DNA from: Pseudomonas sp. QS1027
GTDB lineage: Bacteria > Pseudomonadota > Gammaproteobacteria > Pseudomonadales > Pseudomonadaceae
Reading direction: 5' to 3'
DNA: 64,000 nt
Assembly: GCF_002814235.1 (NCBI RefSeq)
Contig: NZ_PHSU01000031.1
Span: forward strand, 1-64,000
Shown one piece after another: positions 32,521 through 42,093 of the stretch. The notes beneath the pieces are model-generated. The model searched no databases. It worked only from the letters and a program-made list of their open reading frames with translations, and was not told where the DNA came from. Numbering within the stretch: position 1 is the first letter of the stretch; each line of letters opens with the position of its first letter. Position numbers and translations under genes: made by a program.

Positions 32521-33150
32521 AGGCAAGGCGCCCAGTCCGCGCAACCAGCCGTGTTCGGCAAACGCCAGCATTTCCTGGTCGCCGCGACTGTCGCCATAGG
32601 CAAACAGTACCCGCCCGCGCGCATCGCCCAGCCAGTGCTGCAACTGCCGGACCTTTTCCGGTCCCCAGCAGTTGGGCGACGCCAGGCGTCCGGTAAAACG
32701 TCCGTCGCGAAACTCCAGTTGCGTGGCCAGTACTGCCGCAAAACCGGCTGATTGGGCCCAGTGTCCGAGGTAGAGCGTGGGGGATGCGCTGACCAGCACC
32801 AGGCGGTGCCCCAGGCGTTTGTGCTCTTCGATCCGTTCGAGCATTTCCGGACGGATCAGCATCGGCAGGCGCTCGGCGACGTAGCGCGCCGCCGCCTCTT
32901 CCAATTCGACCTGACTCCTGCCGCGCAGGGTGAGCGCCAGGAACCGCGCCTTGGCCTCGGCCCGCTTGCACAGCCCCGTATACATGCCCACCAGCCAGGG
33001 CAAGACCAGCAGGCCACCGATCAGGAAGCGCCGATTACCAACCTGGTAACGCACGAAATCCCGCAGGCTGTCGGTGGTGGTAATGGTTCCGTCAAAGTCG
33101 AAGGCCACGCAGGTTCCCGCTTGCGGCGCGGTACTGTCTGAAATCGTCAT
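32482..33150 (-). CDS. HAD-IB family phosphatase (SerB/PgpC-like)
   Basis: 222 residues from the ATG at 33150. Motif I FDFDGTITTTDS has the nucleophile D18 and acid D20; motif II is LVSASPT; motif III/IV is a Lys-containing WGPEKVRQL followed by YGDSRGDQEML. A cap region with a hydrophobic stretch (FLIGGLLVLPWLVGMY) suggests membrane closeness, as in phosphatidylglycerophosphate phosphatase PgpC-like proteins. The substrate is unknown. The upstream ATG at 33192 lacks support. Confidence 0.82.
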   Translation of the reverse strand: MTISDSTAPQAGTCVAFDFDGTITTTDSLRDFVRYQVGNRRFLIGGLLVLPWLVGMYTGLCKRAEAKARFLALTLRGRSQVELEEAAARYVAERLPMLIRPEMLERIEEHKRLGHRLVLVSASPTLYLGHWAQSAGFAAVLATQLEFRDGRFTGRLASPNCWGPEKVRQLQHWLGDARGRVLFAYGDSRGDQEMLAFAEHGWLRGLGALPSLDAWPDGLHHG

Positions 33151-33242
33151 TGCTGTTTCACGCTCATGAACCGAACGGGCACAGTGTCTCACTCCTGCAC
33201 GACAATTGCCTGAACGGCAGATGTCGCCAATGCCCTTCCCTC

Positions 33243-33289
33243 ACGAGCCAGCTCGCTCCCGCAGATGACCGCCTGGCTGCGGGAGCGGG
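33243..33289. repeat. REP-like palindromic remnant
   Basis: CGAGCCAGCTCGCTCCCGCAG and CTGCGGGAGCGG are inverted partners (CGCTCCCGCAG / CTGCGGGAGCG) around a 12-bp middle. The element is shorter than the full REP pairs elsewhere in the window. It lies between the VOC gene's stop and the HAD gene and could serve as a terminator for the former. Confidence 0.6.
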
Positions 33290-33302
33290 TTTATCTCAGG
33301 GC

Positions 33303-33725
33303 TTAGTGGCCCGTCTCGCAATTGATCATCCAGCTCACGCCAAAACGGTCTTCGAACATCGCGAAGTACTCGGCCCAGAAGGTCTTGGCCGGAGCCATAT
33401 GAATGTTGCCGCCATTGCTAAGGCCAGCGAACAGTCGCTTGGCCTCGTCAACGCGGTCGACATTGAGCGACACCGAAATGCCCTGCATCTTGCTGAACGG
33501 CTGATGCGGCGGACAATCGGACGCCATCAGGCTGAAATCCCCCACCGTCAGGCGGGTGTGCAGGATCTTGTCCTTGTTCGGTGAATCCTTGGGTACGCAG
33601 GCCTCTTCCGGCGCATCGGCGAACGACAGGGAGAACAACTCGCCACCGAGCACCTGCTTGTACAAGGCAAAGGCTTCCTTGCAGTTACCGTTGAAGGTCA
33701 GGTAAGGAATGATTTTCAGGCTCAT
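33303..33725 (-). CDS. VOC-superfamily protein (PhnB/YjdN-like)
   Basis: 140 residues from the ATG at 33725. The glyoxalase-fold paired beta-alpha-beta-beta-beta units can be traced (IPYLTFNGNCKEAFALYKQVLGGEL, then MQGISVSLNVDRVDEAKRLFAGLSNGG, ending WAEYFAMFEDRFGVSWMINC). These single-domain PhnB-like proteins are common and of unknown activity. It is downstream of the YCII gene by 25 bp, so the two form an operon. Confidence 0.82.
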   Translation of the reverse strand: MSLKIIPYLTFNGNCKEAFALYKQVLGGELFSLSFADAPEEACVPKDSPNKDKILHTRLTVGDFSLMASDCPPHQPFSKMQGISVSLNVDRVDEAKRLFAGLSNGGNIHMAPAKTFWAEYFAMFEDRFGVSWMINCETGH

Positions 33726-33750
33726 GATAAAACTCCGTTCTGGCAGGTTT

Positions 33751-34176
33751 TCAGGATTGACCGGACATCTTCGCGCGCAGGTGTTCTTCCTGCTCGCGCA
33801 ACTCGGGAGTGAAGTTCTCGCCAAAGTCTTCGGCCTCGAAGACCTGGCGGATTTCGATTTCAGAGTCGCTGACCATCGGGTTCGGGCAACGCTTGACCCA
33901 GTCGATGGCTTCTTGCAGCGATTGCACATTGAAGATCCAGAAACCGGCGATCAGTTCCTTGGTCTCCATAAAGGGTCCGTCGATCACGGTCCGCTGTTTG
34001 CCGCTGAACTGCACGCGGACACCCCGGGAACTCGGATGCAGCCCCTCGGCGGCCAGGATTACACCGGCCTTGGCCAGCTCTTCGTTATAGGCGCCCATGG
34101 CCGCCAGCAATTCGTTACTGGGCATTTCACCGGCTTCCGATTCCGGGCTGGCTTTGACGATCACCATAAATCGCAT
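33751..34176 (-). CDS. YCII-family (DGPF-domain) protein
   Basis: 141 residues from the ATG at 34176 with CAGGAGA upstream. It carries the family's DGPFMETKELIAGFWIF motif and the MRFMVIVKASPESEAGE opening. YCII proteins are small ferredoxin-like folds often paired with sigma factors of ECF type and VOC proteins in stress loci; the VOC partner is here but no ECF sigma gene is. Function unknown. Confidence 0.8.
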   Translation of the reverse strand: MRFMVIVKASPESEAGEMPSNELLAAMGAYNEELAKAGVILAAEGLHPSSRGVRVQFSGKQRTVIDGPFMETKELIAGFWIFNVQSLQEAIDWVKRCPNPMVSDSEIEIRQVFEAEDFGENFTPELREQEEHLRAKMSGQS

Positions 34177-34432
34177 GGTCGTTTCTCCTGAGGGTGGTGG
34201 TAGACAAAATCGACAAGCCGGCAGGCGGCTGTGTCGACTAATCGAACGGGCGAGCGCGAAATCGACAACACGCGAGATCTTTTTCCCTGATCGCCGTTGG
34301 TCCGTTTCCGAGCGCGCAGAAGATCGGCGGTCGATATCGCCACCCCTCATTCGACTAAGCCTAAGCATAGAAGTAGATCTTTCGCGCCCCGGCAAACCCG
34401 TCCGGCGGCCCTGACCCGGAGGAGTCATCGAC

Positions 34433-35185
34433 ATGAATGAGCACGTTGAACAACATCCCGTGGTTTCGCGCGAGCAGTGGCTGGCCGCGCGCCGACAACA
34501 TCTGGTTCACGAAAAGGCCTTCACCCGGCAACGCGACCAGCTCAGTGCCGAGCGGCGTGCCCTGCCCTGGGTCAAGGTCGACAAGGACTATCGCTTCGAA
34601 GGGCCCCACGGGCAAAAGCACCTGGCCGACCTGTTCGGCGACAACAGCCAGCTGATCGTCTATCACTTCATGTTCGGTAACGGCTGGCAGGAAGGCTGTC
34701 CGGGCTGTTCCTTCCTCGCGGACCACTTCGACGGCGCAAACCTGCACCTGGCTCACCATGACGTGTCGTTCGTCGCGGTCTCCCACGCCCCCTGGGCGCA
34801 GTTCCAGGCGTTCAAGCAACGCATGGGCTGGTATTTCCCCTGGTTCTCATCGGCGGGTAGCGACTTCAACGCGGACTTCCATGTCAGCGCCTCGCCCGAG
34901 GAGCGACGTGCCGGCAAGGCCGAGTACAACTACCAACCCCTCGACAGCGCCTCGGAAGAACTGCCGGGGCTCAGCGTGTTCTATCGCAACGCCGAGGGAG
35001 AGATCTTCCACACCTACTCCACCTATGCCAGGGGCCTGGACATGCTGGTGGGCACCTATCATTTCCTCGACCTGATGCCCAAGGGCCGCAACGAAAGCGG
35101 GACCATGGATTGGGTCCGGCACCATGATCGTTATGCCACCGCACCGGCACACAGCTGCTGCCAATCCCACTCCGACAAGGCATAG
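34433..35185 (+). CDS. DUF899-family thioredoxin-like protein
   Basis: 250 residues. The DUF899 pattern is clear: EQWLAARRQHLVHEKAFTR, then LPWVKVDKDYRFEGPHG, a CPGCSFLADHFDG active-site-like CxxC (about residue 87-90), and FHTYSTYARGLDMLVGTYHFLDL. It has a GGAGGAG site 8-10 bp upstream. The role is unknown; the family is predicted to act as thiol oxidoreductase or peroxiredoxin-like. The tail (SCCQSHSDKA) adds two cysteines. It is divergent from the YCII gene. Confidence 0.85.
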   Translation: MNEHVEQHPVVSREQWLAARRQHLVHEKAFTRQRDQLSAERRALPWVKVDKDYRFEGPHGQKHLADLFGDNSQLIVYHFMFGNGWQEGCPGCSFLADHFDGANLHLAHHDVSFVAVSHAPWAQFQAFKQRMGWYFPWFSSAGSDFNADFHVSASPEERRAGKAEYNYQPLDSASEELPGLSVFYRNAEGEIFHTYSTYARGLDMLVGTYHFLDLMPKGRNESGTMDWVRHHDRYATAPAHSCCQSHSDKA

Positions 35186-35202
35186 ATCATTCGCCAGCCG
35201 CT

Positions 35203-35362
35203 AGAAGCTTCGCCGCGGTGCGGCGATCCGACAAGCCCTGCTCCTACAGTTCAGCGTCGAATACAAATCCTGTGTACGACATATATCTGTAGGAGCAGGG
35301 CTTGCCCGCGAATAGGCCCTCAAGATCGCTAAAAGATTCGCTGACCAGCCAAGCTCCACAAG
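35203..35362. repeat. Cluster of two REP elements
   Basis: One half-element at 35203-35249 (ending ACAAGCCCTGCTCCTACAG) faces an inverted full element at 35287-35362 (starting CTGTAGGAGCAGGGCTTGCC). The two CAAGCCCTGCTCCTACAG arms are exact inverted copies, giving a strong hairpin around 35232-35304. The stretch 35186-35471 otherwise holds no gene. Confidence 0.85.
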
Positions 35363-35471
35363 CCCACACTGCTTACCTGACTGATATGGCGTCGGGGCTC
35401 TATGCCGCGCTCCTAGAACGCACTAACATCGAAAAACCATTGCGTACGACAATTCCCACCAGAGAGGAAAC

Positions 35472-36602
35472 ATGGAGTCTCCTGCAGTCTCGATTGGCCA
35501 GCGTTCAGATTTTGCCCTTGCGCTCTCCGGCGGCGGCGTCCGAGCCATGACGTTTCACCTCGGCATGCTCAAATACCTCGCCGAACAACAGGCCCTGGAA
35601 CGGGTCACGCAGATTTCCACGGTGTCCGGCGGCAGCTTGCTGGTGGGCCTGATGTTCCACGAAAACCACGGCCAATGGCCCGACTCCGCGACCTTCCTGC
35701 AGCGTACCTATCCCGCCCTGCAAGCCAAGCTGTGCTCGCGCAGCCTGCTCTGGAGTGCCTTGCGCCAGCTGTGCAACCCGCTGAACTGGCGCTTCCTGCT
35801 GTCCCGGGCGAACCTGCTGGCCCTGGCCCTGCAAAAGGAATGGGGGGTGACCGCCCTGCTGCCGGAGATCGCCGCCACACCCGACTGGTCGATCAACGGC
35901 ACCACGGCGGAAAACGGCAAGCGCTTTCGCTTCAAACGCAACAATATGGGCGACTACTCCATCGGTTACGCCGCCACCACCGGCTTTCCCCTGGCCCAGG
36001 CCCTGGCGGTGTCGGCGGCATTCCCTGGCGGTATCGGTCCGTTGTCCCTCAAGACCCGCCGTTTCAAATGGATGCAGCGCGAGTGGGAAGCTCCACTGAA
36101 CAGCGCCGTCGAAGCGCGCCTGCCGTTCAAGAAGCTGCGGCTCTACGATGGCGGCGTCTACGACAACCTCGGCCTGGAACCTTTTTTCGACGCGGCGACC
36201 GGACAGACCAAGCGCTACGAGTATCCGATCATTGTCTCGGACGCGGGTGCACCGCTAAAGCCGGGGTTTGACGCCGGGGTGCTGAGTCCCTGGCGACTCA
36301 AGCGCCTGGCCGACATCATGTCCGACCAGACCCGGGCATTGCGCAGCCGGACCTTTGTCGAATACCTGAAGAAAGCCCCGGGGCGTGGCGGCTACCTGAG
36401 TATCGCCAGTTCCCTGATCGAACCGGTCAAAGGCAGCGATGCGGCCTTTGCCGCTGGTTTCCCCACCACCCTGAATCGCCTCAAGCCCGAGGTCTTCGAA
36501 CGGATCGCCCGGCACGGCTATGCCGTGGCGCAAGCGGCCGACCGGGAGTATCCACTGCTGCCCGTGGCCCCGAAAACGCCGGAGCCCCTCGTGCTCTCCT
36601 GA
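35472..36602 (+). CDS. Patatin-like phospholipase
   Basis: 376 residues. The oxyanion-hole motif SGGGVRAMTFHLG (about 18-30) is followed by STVSGGSLL, in which the Ser of VSGGS is the nucleophile, and by LYDGGVYDNLGLEP, in which the DGG Asp completes the Ser-Asp dyad. No signal peptide is seen, so it is either cytoplasmic, a lipid-remodelling enzyme, or exported by another route. The ATG has AGAGGAAA upstream. It follows the REP cluster and stands alone. Confidence 0.88.
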   Translation: MESPAVSIGQRSDFALALSGGGVRAMTFHLGMLKYLAEQQALERVTQISTVSGGSLLVGLMFHENHGQWPDSATFLQRTYPALQAKLCSRSLLWSALRQLCNPLNWRFLLSRANLLALALQKEWGVTALLPEIAATPDWSINGTTAENGKRFRFKRNNMGDYSIGYAATTGFPLAQALAVSAAFPGGIGPLSLKTRRFKWMQREWEAPLNSAVEARLPFKKLRLYDGGVYDNLGLEPFFDAATGQTKRYEYPIIVSDAGAPLKPGFDAGVLSPWRLKRLADIMSDQTRALRSRTFVEYLKKAPGRGGYLSIASSLIEPVKGSDAAFAAGFPTTLNRLKPEVFERIARHGYAVAQAADREYPLLPVAPKTPEPLVLS

Positions 36603-36613
36603 ACCCGCGACAG

Positions 36614-37495
36614 TCAGGGCAACGCCAGCACGCCGAGGCTGGCACTGATCACCAAGGCAGTGCCGACAAACTGCATCGGGATCATCGGCTGGGCCAGCAC
36701 CACATAACCGGCCAGGGCGCCCACGGCCGGTTCGGCGCTCATCAGGATGCCGAACGAAGACGCCGGCATCCGCCGCAAGGCAACCATCTCCAGGCCATAA
36801 GGCAGCAGCGGCACGAACAAGGCCAATCCCGCGCAACTGGCGATCTGCAACAACGGCGGGTGGCCGCCGCTCTGCCAAAGTCCCAGGGGCGTGGCAATCA
36901 GGGCCGCGGCCAACAACGATACCGACAATCCTTCAAAGCCCTGGAACAGTCGCCCGACCTTTTTCATCATCAGGATATAAGCGGCCCAGCCCGCCGCCGA
37001 ACCAAACGCCAGCAACCCCCCCAGCGGTTCACCGATCCAGCCCCCTTCGTTGCGCGCCAACAGCAACACCCCGGTCACCGCCAGCAACGGCCAGATCAAC
37101 GCCCGCCAGCTGCGCACCCCGAGGCTGGCCACCAGCAATGGACCGAGAAACTCGATGGCGATCGCCAGCCCCAGTGGAATACGCTGGATCGCCGCGAAAA
37201 AGCAGGTGGTCATCACGGCCATCGCCAGGCCAAGACTCCCGGCGGCCAGCCAGCGTGACAGCGAAAACCTGTGCAACCGTGGTCGCACCAACAGCGCAAG
37301 AATCGCCGCCGCCCAGCACAAGCGCAGCCAGGTGGTGCTGAACGTGCCGTAAGTCTCCATGGTCGGCGTTGACAGCGCTGCGCCGAACTGGACAAAGAGC
37401 ATGGACAGCACGCAGAGCATGGCCGCCCACAACAGTGTGCTGCGATGTGCCCTGCCGGTATCGGAGAGCGGTAGGCCGGTGGCATTTTCCTGCAT
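36614..37495 (-). CDS. EamA-type exporter (RhtA-like threonine/homoserine efflux family)
   Basis: 293 residues with ten helices in two EamA halves (RIPLGLAIAIEFLGPLLVA, then MPASSFGILMSAEPAVGALAGYVVL). The two AIEFLGPLLV/SAEPAVGALAG blocks are characteristic of the RhtA branch. It is divergent from the LysR gene, 94 bp apart. Substrate not determined. Confidence 0.85.
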   Translation of the reverse strand: MQENATGLPLSDTGRAHRSTLLWAAMLCVLSMLFVQFGAALSTPTMETYGTFSTTWLRLCWAAAILALLVRPRLHRFSLSRWLAAGSLGLAMAVMTTCFFAAIQRIPLGLAIAIEFLGPLLVASLGVRSWRALIWPLLAVTGVLLLARNEGGWIGEPLGGLLAFGSAAGWAAYILMMKKVGRLFQGFEGLSVSLLAAALIATPLGLWQSGGHPPLLQIASCAGLALFVPLLPYGLEMVALRRMPASSFGILMSAEPAVGALAGYVVLAQPMIPMQFVGTALVISASLGVLALP

Positions 37496-37589
37496 GCTGA
37501 AGTCTCCTGTGAATGTCGAGCCATCCTAGCCAGTCACGCAGACTTCAAATAAGCTGATATTTCTTATCCTGACTTCACGAATATTGATA

Positions 37590-38513
37590 ATGCGCGATCT
37601 CGACAGCAGTCTGTTGCGAACCTTCGTCACCGTCGCCGAAACCGGTGCGGTGGGCACCGCCGCCCAACGCCTGGCGCGCACCCAGGCCGCGGTCAGCATG
37701 CAATTGCGGCGCCTGGAAGAGGACCTCGAACGCCGTCTGTTCGACCGCTCGCCACGGGGCTTGCGCCTGACCGAAGCCGGCCACCTGCTGCTGCCTTACG
37801 CCCACAGCATCCTCGGCGCCGGGACCGATGCCCGACGCGCCTTGTCCGCCAGCCAGATCGCCGGCACCGTGCGCCTGGGGTTGCTCGAGGACATCGCGGT
37901 GGGCAGCCTGCCCCGGGCGCTGCGGCGCTTTTCCGCGGCCTATCCGCATATTTCCCTGGAGATCGTGATCGACAGTAGCGTGGCCATGTCCGCCAAGCTC
38001 GCGGACGGCACCCTGGATGTCATCATCGGCGACGCCTCGGCGATCAATGCCCAACCCCAGGCCTGCTGGACCCAGTCGCTGTTCTGGGTCGGCGCCCGCG
38101 GCCTGACCCTACCCGCCGACCTGGGCGCCCAGAGCCTGCCCCTGGTGACCTTTGGCGGTGGCTGCCTGTGGCATGGCCAGGTGGTGAAAATCCTCAAGCG
38201 GGCGAACATCCCCTGGCGCGTGGTCTGCAGCAGCACCAGTCTGCCGGCGGTGCAGTCGGCGGTCGAGGCAGGCCTGGGCATCACGGTGTTGCTGGAAGGC
38301 AATATCCGCAACGAAAGCATGCGCGTGCTGGGCCCGGCCGATGGCCTGCCGGCGCCGCCCATCGTCGACTTCGCCCTCTATGTCCGCCGGGTACCGGCGG
38401 TCCAGGCCGCAGCGGTGCAGGCGTTGCAAAGCTTTCTTGGGGAAGAACTGAATATCATCATGCCGCGCACCCGTACCATACAAACAGCAGGTGCCCTCCT
38501 GGAAACCCAATGA
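37590..38513 (+). CDS. LysR-family transcriptional regulator
   Basis: 307 residues from the ATG at 37590 (MRDLDSSLLRTFVTVAETG); an in-frame TTG lies two codons upstream. DNA-binding helix RLARTQAAVSMQLRRLEEDL. It is divergent from the RhtA-like exporter and probably controls it. Confidence 0.85.
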   Translation: MRDLDSSLLRTFVTVAETGAVGTAAQRLARTQAAVSMQLRRLEEDLERRLFDRSPRGLRLTEAGHLLLPYAHSILGAGTDARRALSASQIAGTVRLGLLEDIAVGSLPRALRRFSAAYPHISLEIVIDSSVAMSAKLADGTLDVIIGDASAINAQPQACWTQSLFWVGARGLTLPADLGAQSLPLVTFGGGCLWHGQVVKILKRANIPWRVVCSSTSLPAVQSAVEAGLGITVLLEGNIRNESMRVLGPADGLPAPPIVDFALYVRRVPAVQAAAVQALQSFLGEELNIIMPRTRTIQTAGALLETQ

Positions 38514-38626
38514 ATGCCCGCCTGGGGGAAGTCATCCGAGGTGCAGGAAAGAACAGATAGATGTTTACAACAATCTATAACCTGAAGGATGCTACACCAA
38601 TCACCGTATCCCTTCAGGAGCCCATC

Positions 38627-39211
38627 ATGCCCCGCGTCTCGCGCAAACAGGCCGAACTCAACCGCGAAAGCATCACCGACGCCGCTGCCCGGCTGTTCCG
38701 TGAGCGTGGACTGAAAGGCCTCAGCCTGGTCGAGGTGATGGGCGCCGCGGGCCTGACCCATGGCGGTTTCTATGGGCATTTCGAGTCCAAGGAAGCCCTG
38801 GCGGCCGAAGCCTGCAGCCGCAGTTTCAAGCAGTCGGCCGAGCGCTGGCGGCAGAGGGCCGAGACCCTGGGTCACGGCGAAGCGGCACGCAAGTCCATCG
38901 TCGAACACTACCTCAGCACGGAACATCGCGACACGCCGGGCGAAGGCTGCCCGGTGGCGGCGTTCTGCGGCGACCTGGCCCATGAGGACCCCGAGAGCGC
39001 GCTGCATCGCAACTACGTCAAGGGCCTGGAGACACTGCTCGACACCTACGGCTCACTGCTGGGTGCCGACGATCCGCAGGTCCGGCAAAAAGCCCTGGTC
39101 CAGCAGGCGCTGCTGGTCGGCGCCCTGACCCTGGCCCGCTCGACCCGGGGCCAGGCGCTATCGGATGAGTTCCTGACGGCGGCCAGGGACTTCCTGTTGG
39201 CCGACGCCTGA
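38627..39211 (+). CDS. TetR-family transcriptional regulator
   Basis: 194 residues from the ATG at 38627 with CAGGAG upstream. The TetR N-terminus (ITDAAARLFRERGLKGLSLVEVMGAAGLTHGGFYGHFESKEAL) is followed by a C-terminal ligand domain with a cysteine-bearing CPVAAFCGDLAHE segment, as seen in the TetR_C_16/AcrR-like type. Its target is not obvious: the next gene is a convergent histidine kinase. Confidence 0.82.
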   Translation: MPRVSRKQAELNRESITDAAARLFRERGLKGLSLVEVMGAAGLTHGGFYGHFESKEALAAEACSRSFKQSAERWRQRAETLGHGEAARKSIVEHYLSTEHRDTPGEGCPVAAFCGDLAHEDPESALHRNYVKGLETLLDTYGSLLGADDPQVRQKALVQQALLVGALTLARSTRGQALSDEFLTAARDFLLADA

Positions 39212-39214
39212 AGA

Positions 39215-40675
39215 TCAGCCCACCGCCGTCAGCTCGAAATAGAACACCGCGCCCTTGCCGGGAATCGACAACAGGCGAATCTGGCTGTCGTGCAATTGCA
39301 GGATGCGCCGCACAATCAGCAACCCCAAGCCACCGGAACGCCGGTCGCCGTCCTGGTTGAACGGCCGGCGGAACAGGTTTTCCAGCAAGGTCAGGGCAAT
39401 CCCCGGCCCGGTGTCGCTGACCGTGACCTGGAGCTTGCCGCGCCCATGGGCCAGCGCCACCTCGATGGTGCCGCCTTCGGGGGTATGGCGCAGGGCATTG
39501 TCGATCAGGTTGGTCAGGACCCGCTCGATCATCCCCAGGTCCGCGCTGACCATCGACGCCCCACGGGGCAAGGCCGCCAGCAGCTTCGACTGGCGCGTCT
39601 CGGCCATCAGTTCGAACTTCTGGAACACGTCCTGGATCAGGTCGCTGAGGGAGAAATCCTCGACCTGCAGCCGCACCGCGCCATGCTCCAGGCGCGCCAG
39701 TTCGAACAGCGCCTGGGCCAGTTGCCCGACCTTGCTGCTCTGGGCCAGGGCGATCCCCAGGTAACGTCGGCGCTCGTCCGGCGCCAGCACCGCGTCCTTG
39801 AGGGACAGCGTCTCCAGATAACCGTGCAACGACGCCAGGGGGGTGCGCAAATCATGGGAAATATTCGCCACCAGTTCGCGGCGGTCCTGATCGAGCTGGG
39901 TCAGGCTGCGCCACTGTTCGCCGATGCGCGTGGCCATCTGCGCAAAACTGGCTTCCAGCACTTCGATTTCATCGCGACGCCCGGCCCCGGCCCGCGACAA
40001 CACCGGCAACTGCGCCGGCGCGGCGTCGGTATCGAAATCGCGCATGGTCTCGGTCAGGCGGCGCAGCGGGCGGGTAATCAGGCGAAAGGCGATCAGGCCG
40101 GCGATCAGCCCCAGCAGGGCCACCAGGCTCATGGCCCACAAGGTGGTGCGCAGCACCGAACTGGCCGAGACCTGGGCCGCCAGCCGATCATGTTCTTCGC
40201 CCTGGAGGACCACGTACAGATAACCCAGCTCCTTGCCGCCACCACGCAGCGCGGCGGCGCTGAAGACCTTGCGCCCGTCGTCGCTGCGCGGGTCGTCACC
40301 GAGGATCGGCAACGGCTGGCCATCGAGCAGCCGGCGGATCGGCGCCAGGTCGACGTGATCGCGGTGCAGGTGGCCTTGCGGCGCGGCATCACCGGTGATC
40401 TTGCCGCTGGGTGAGAGCAGATAGACTTCCACGCTCGGGTTGACGTTCATCAACTGGCCGAACAGCGCACGGACGCCCTCCATGGTCAGGCCTTCGGTGC
40501 CCACCAGCCGGTTGTCCAGGGCAATGCTCTGGGCCAGATCCCGGGACAGGCCCTGGACCACTTCCTTTTCATGCATGTCGCTGGCCCGCACCTGCAGCCA
40601 CACCGAGGCCCCGCAACAGGCCAGCAGCAGGATGGAAAAGGCCAGGGACAGACGCTGGGACAGGGTCAGGTTCAT
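39215..40675 (-). CDS. Sensor histidine kinase
   Basis: 486 residues. One helix at about 9-28, a periplasmic sensor to about 170, and a second helix (ALLGLIAGLIAFRLITRPL) are followed by HAMP, the H-box VANISHDLRTPLASLHGYLE, N-box LTNLIDNALRHTPEGG and G-boxes DTGPGIA / GGLGLLIV. The periplasmic domain carries DAAPQGHLHRDHVDL and other acidic/His stretches. It overlaps the response-regulator gene by 4 bp. The divergent methionine-sulfoxide-repair operon is the likely target. Confidence 0.88.
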   Translation of the reverse strand: MNLTLSQRLSLAFSILLLACCGASVWLQVRASDMHEKEVVQGLSRDLAQSIALDNRLVGTEGLTMEGVRALFGQLMNVNPSVEVYLLSPSGKITGDAAPQGHLHRDHVDLAPIRRLLDGQPLPILGDDPRSDDGRKVFSAAALRGGGKELGYLYVVLQGEEHDRLAAQVSASSVLRTTLWAMSLVALLGLIAGLIAFRLITRPLRRLTETMRDFDTDAAPAQLPVLSRAGAGRRDEIEVLEASFAQMATRIGEQWRSLTQLDQDRRELVANISHDLRTPLASLHGYLETLSLKDAVLAPDERRRYLGIALAQSSKVGQLAQALFELARLEHGAVRLQVEDFSLSDLIQDVFQKFELMAETRQSKLLAALPRGASMVSADLGMIERVLTNLIDNALRHTPEGGTIEVALAHGRGKLQVTVSDTGPGIALTLLENLFRRPFNQDGDRRSGGLGLLIVRRILQLHDSQIRLLSIPGKGAVFYFELTAVG

Positions 40676-41388
40676 GACGGGCGACTCACCGGCGAGAAAC
40701 GATAGCCGCGGCCCCAGACCGTGAGAATCCGCTCGGGTTGCGCCGGGTCGACTTCGATCTTGGCCCGCAGGCGATTGATATGGGTGTTGACCGTGTGCTC
40801 ATAGCCGTCGTGCTGGTAGCCCCAGACGTGGTTCAGCAGGTCCATGCGTGAATACACGGTACCGGGGTTTTTCATGAAGAAATGCAGCAGGTCGAACTCC
40901 CGTGGCGTCAGGTCCAGCAGCTTGCCGTCGACCTGGGCTTCACGGGTCAGCGGATCGAGGCTCAGGCCGCCCTGCTCCAGGGTCCCCGCCTCGATTTTCA
41001 GGCTCTTGGCCAGGGCATCGACCCGCCGTAGCAAGGCCTTGACCCGCGCCGCCAGTTCCAGCATCGAGAACGGCTTGGCCAGGTAATCGTCGGCACCCAG
41101 TTCCAGCCCGAGCACCCGGTGCATCTCGCTGGAACGGGCGCTGGTGATGATGATCGGCGTGTAGCGCGCCATGGCCCGCGCCTGCCGGCAGATCTCCAGG
41201 CCATCGACGCCCGGCAGCATCAGGTCGAGGATCAGCGCATCCCAGGAGCCCTTGCTCAATTGCGCCAGGCCCAGGTTGCCGTCAGCGCAGTGGGTGACGT
41301 CATAACCCTCGTCCCGCAGGTGCAGGCTCAGCAAGCCCGCCAGGTGCAGGTCATCTTCGACGATCAGAATGCGTTTGGGTGAATCCAT
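40672..41388 (-). CDS. OmpR-family response regulator
   Basis: 238 residues. Receiver with the acidic pocket (IVEDDLHL) and phospho-Asp in LDLMLPGVDG, Lys in AKPFSM; winged-helix output (REFDLLHFFMKNPGTVYSRMDLLNHVWG, then VNTHINRLRAKIE). Transcribed divergently from msrB with 159 bp between; the region carries GTTCACAAATAAGTTAAGTTTAC, with repeated half-sites, as a possible binding place. Confidence 0.88.
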   Translation of the reverse strand: MDSPKRILIVEDDLHLAGLLSLHLRDEGYDVTHCADGNLGLAQLSKGSWDALILDLMLPGVDGLEICRQARAMARYTPIIITSARSSEMHRVLGLELGADDYLAKPFSMLELAARVKALLRRVDALAKSLKIEAGTLEQGGLSLDPLTREAQVDGKLLDLTPREFDLLHFFMKNPGTVYSRMDLLNHVWGYQHDGYEHTVNTHINRLRAKIEVDPAQPERILTVWGRGYRFSPVSRPS

Positions 41389-41547
41389 GAGAAGCCTTCG
41401 TGCTGGTAATCGCCGGGAGCGACGCCTGGATCATTGTGCCGGATCGCCACTTAGCAATGTTCACAAATAAGTTAAGTTTACGGGAGGATTTGGCGACCCT
41501 CGCCGTCCAACAATGAAAGCCTGATCAATCACCGTGGACGCGACGCC

Positions 41548-42066
41548 ATGTCCTCCAGAAGACGCTTTCTTGTTTCCAGTGCCGCCACCCTGCTCGCCGC
41601 CGGCCTGTTCGACTGGCGCGCCGTCGGCGCCACCTTCGGCAGCGGCAGCCGTTCGGCCGAGAGCGGCGAAACCTTCGAAGTCAGCCACACCGACGCCGAA
41701 TGGAAATCGATGCTCAGCGACGAGCAGTACGAAGTGCTGCGCCACGAAGGCACCGAACGCCCCTACACCAGCCCCCTCAACGACGAGCACCGTGACGGCG
41801 TGTTCGCCTGTGCCGGTTGCAGCCTGGCGCTGTTTTCGTCGGCCGCCAAATATGACAGCCGCACCGGCTGGCCGAGCTTCACCGCACCATTGGAAAGCGC
41901 CGTGGCCACCCGCCGCGACACCTCCTTCGGCGTCTCCCGGACCGAAGTGCATTGCCACCGTTGCGGCGGCCACCTGGGCCATGTGTTCCCCGACGGACCG
42001 CAGCCCACCGGCCTGCGTTACTGCATGAACGGTGTCGCCATGACCTTCGCCCCCGGCGCGGCCTGA
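41548..42066 (+). CDS. msrB: Methionine-R-sulfoxide reductase with Tat-like signal, periplasmic
   Basis: 172 residues. The N-terminus MSSRRRFLVSSAATLLAAGLF has an RRRFL twin-arginine-type motif, so export folded (perhaps before metal or disulfide changes) is likely. The body has the MsrB zinc Cys pairs (CAGC, then CHRCGGHLGHVF) and the catalytic Cys in RYCMNG. It reduces Met-R-O in proteins. It starts an operon with DipZ and MsrA. Confidence 0.92.
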   Translation: MSSRRRFLVSSAATLLAAGLFDWRAVGATFGSGSRSAESGETFEVSHTDAEWKSMLSDEQYEVLRHEGTERPYTSPLNDEHRDGVFACAGCSLALFSSAAKYDSRTGWPSFTAPLESAVATRRDTSFGVSRTEVHCHRCGGHLGHVFPDGPQPTGLRYCMNGVAMTFAPGAA

Positions 42067-42093
42067 TTCCCACGTTTCGACAAGGATTCCATC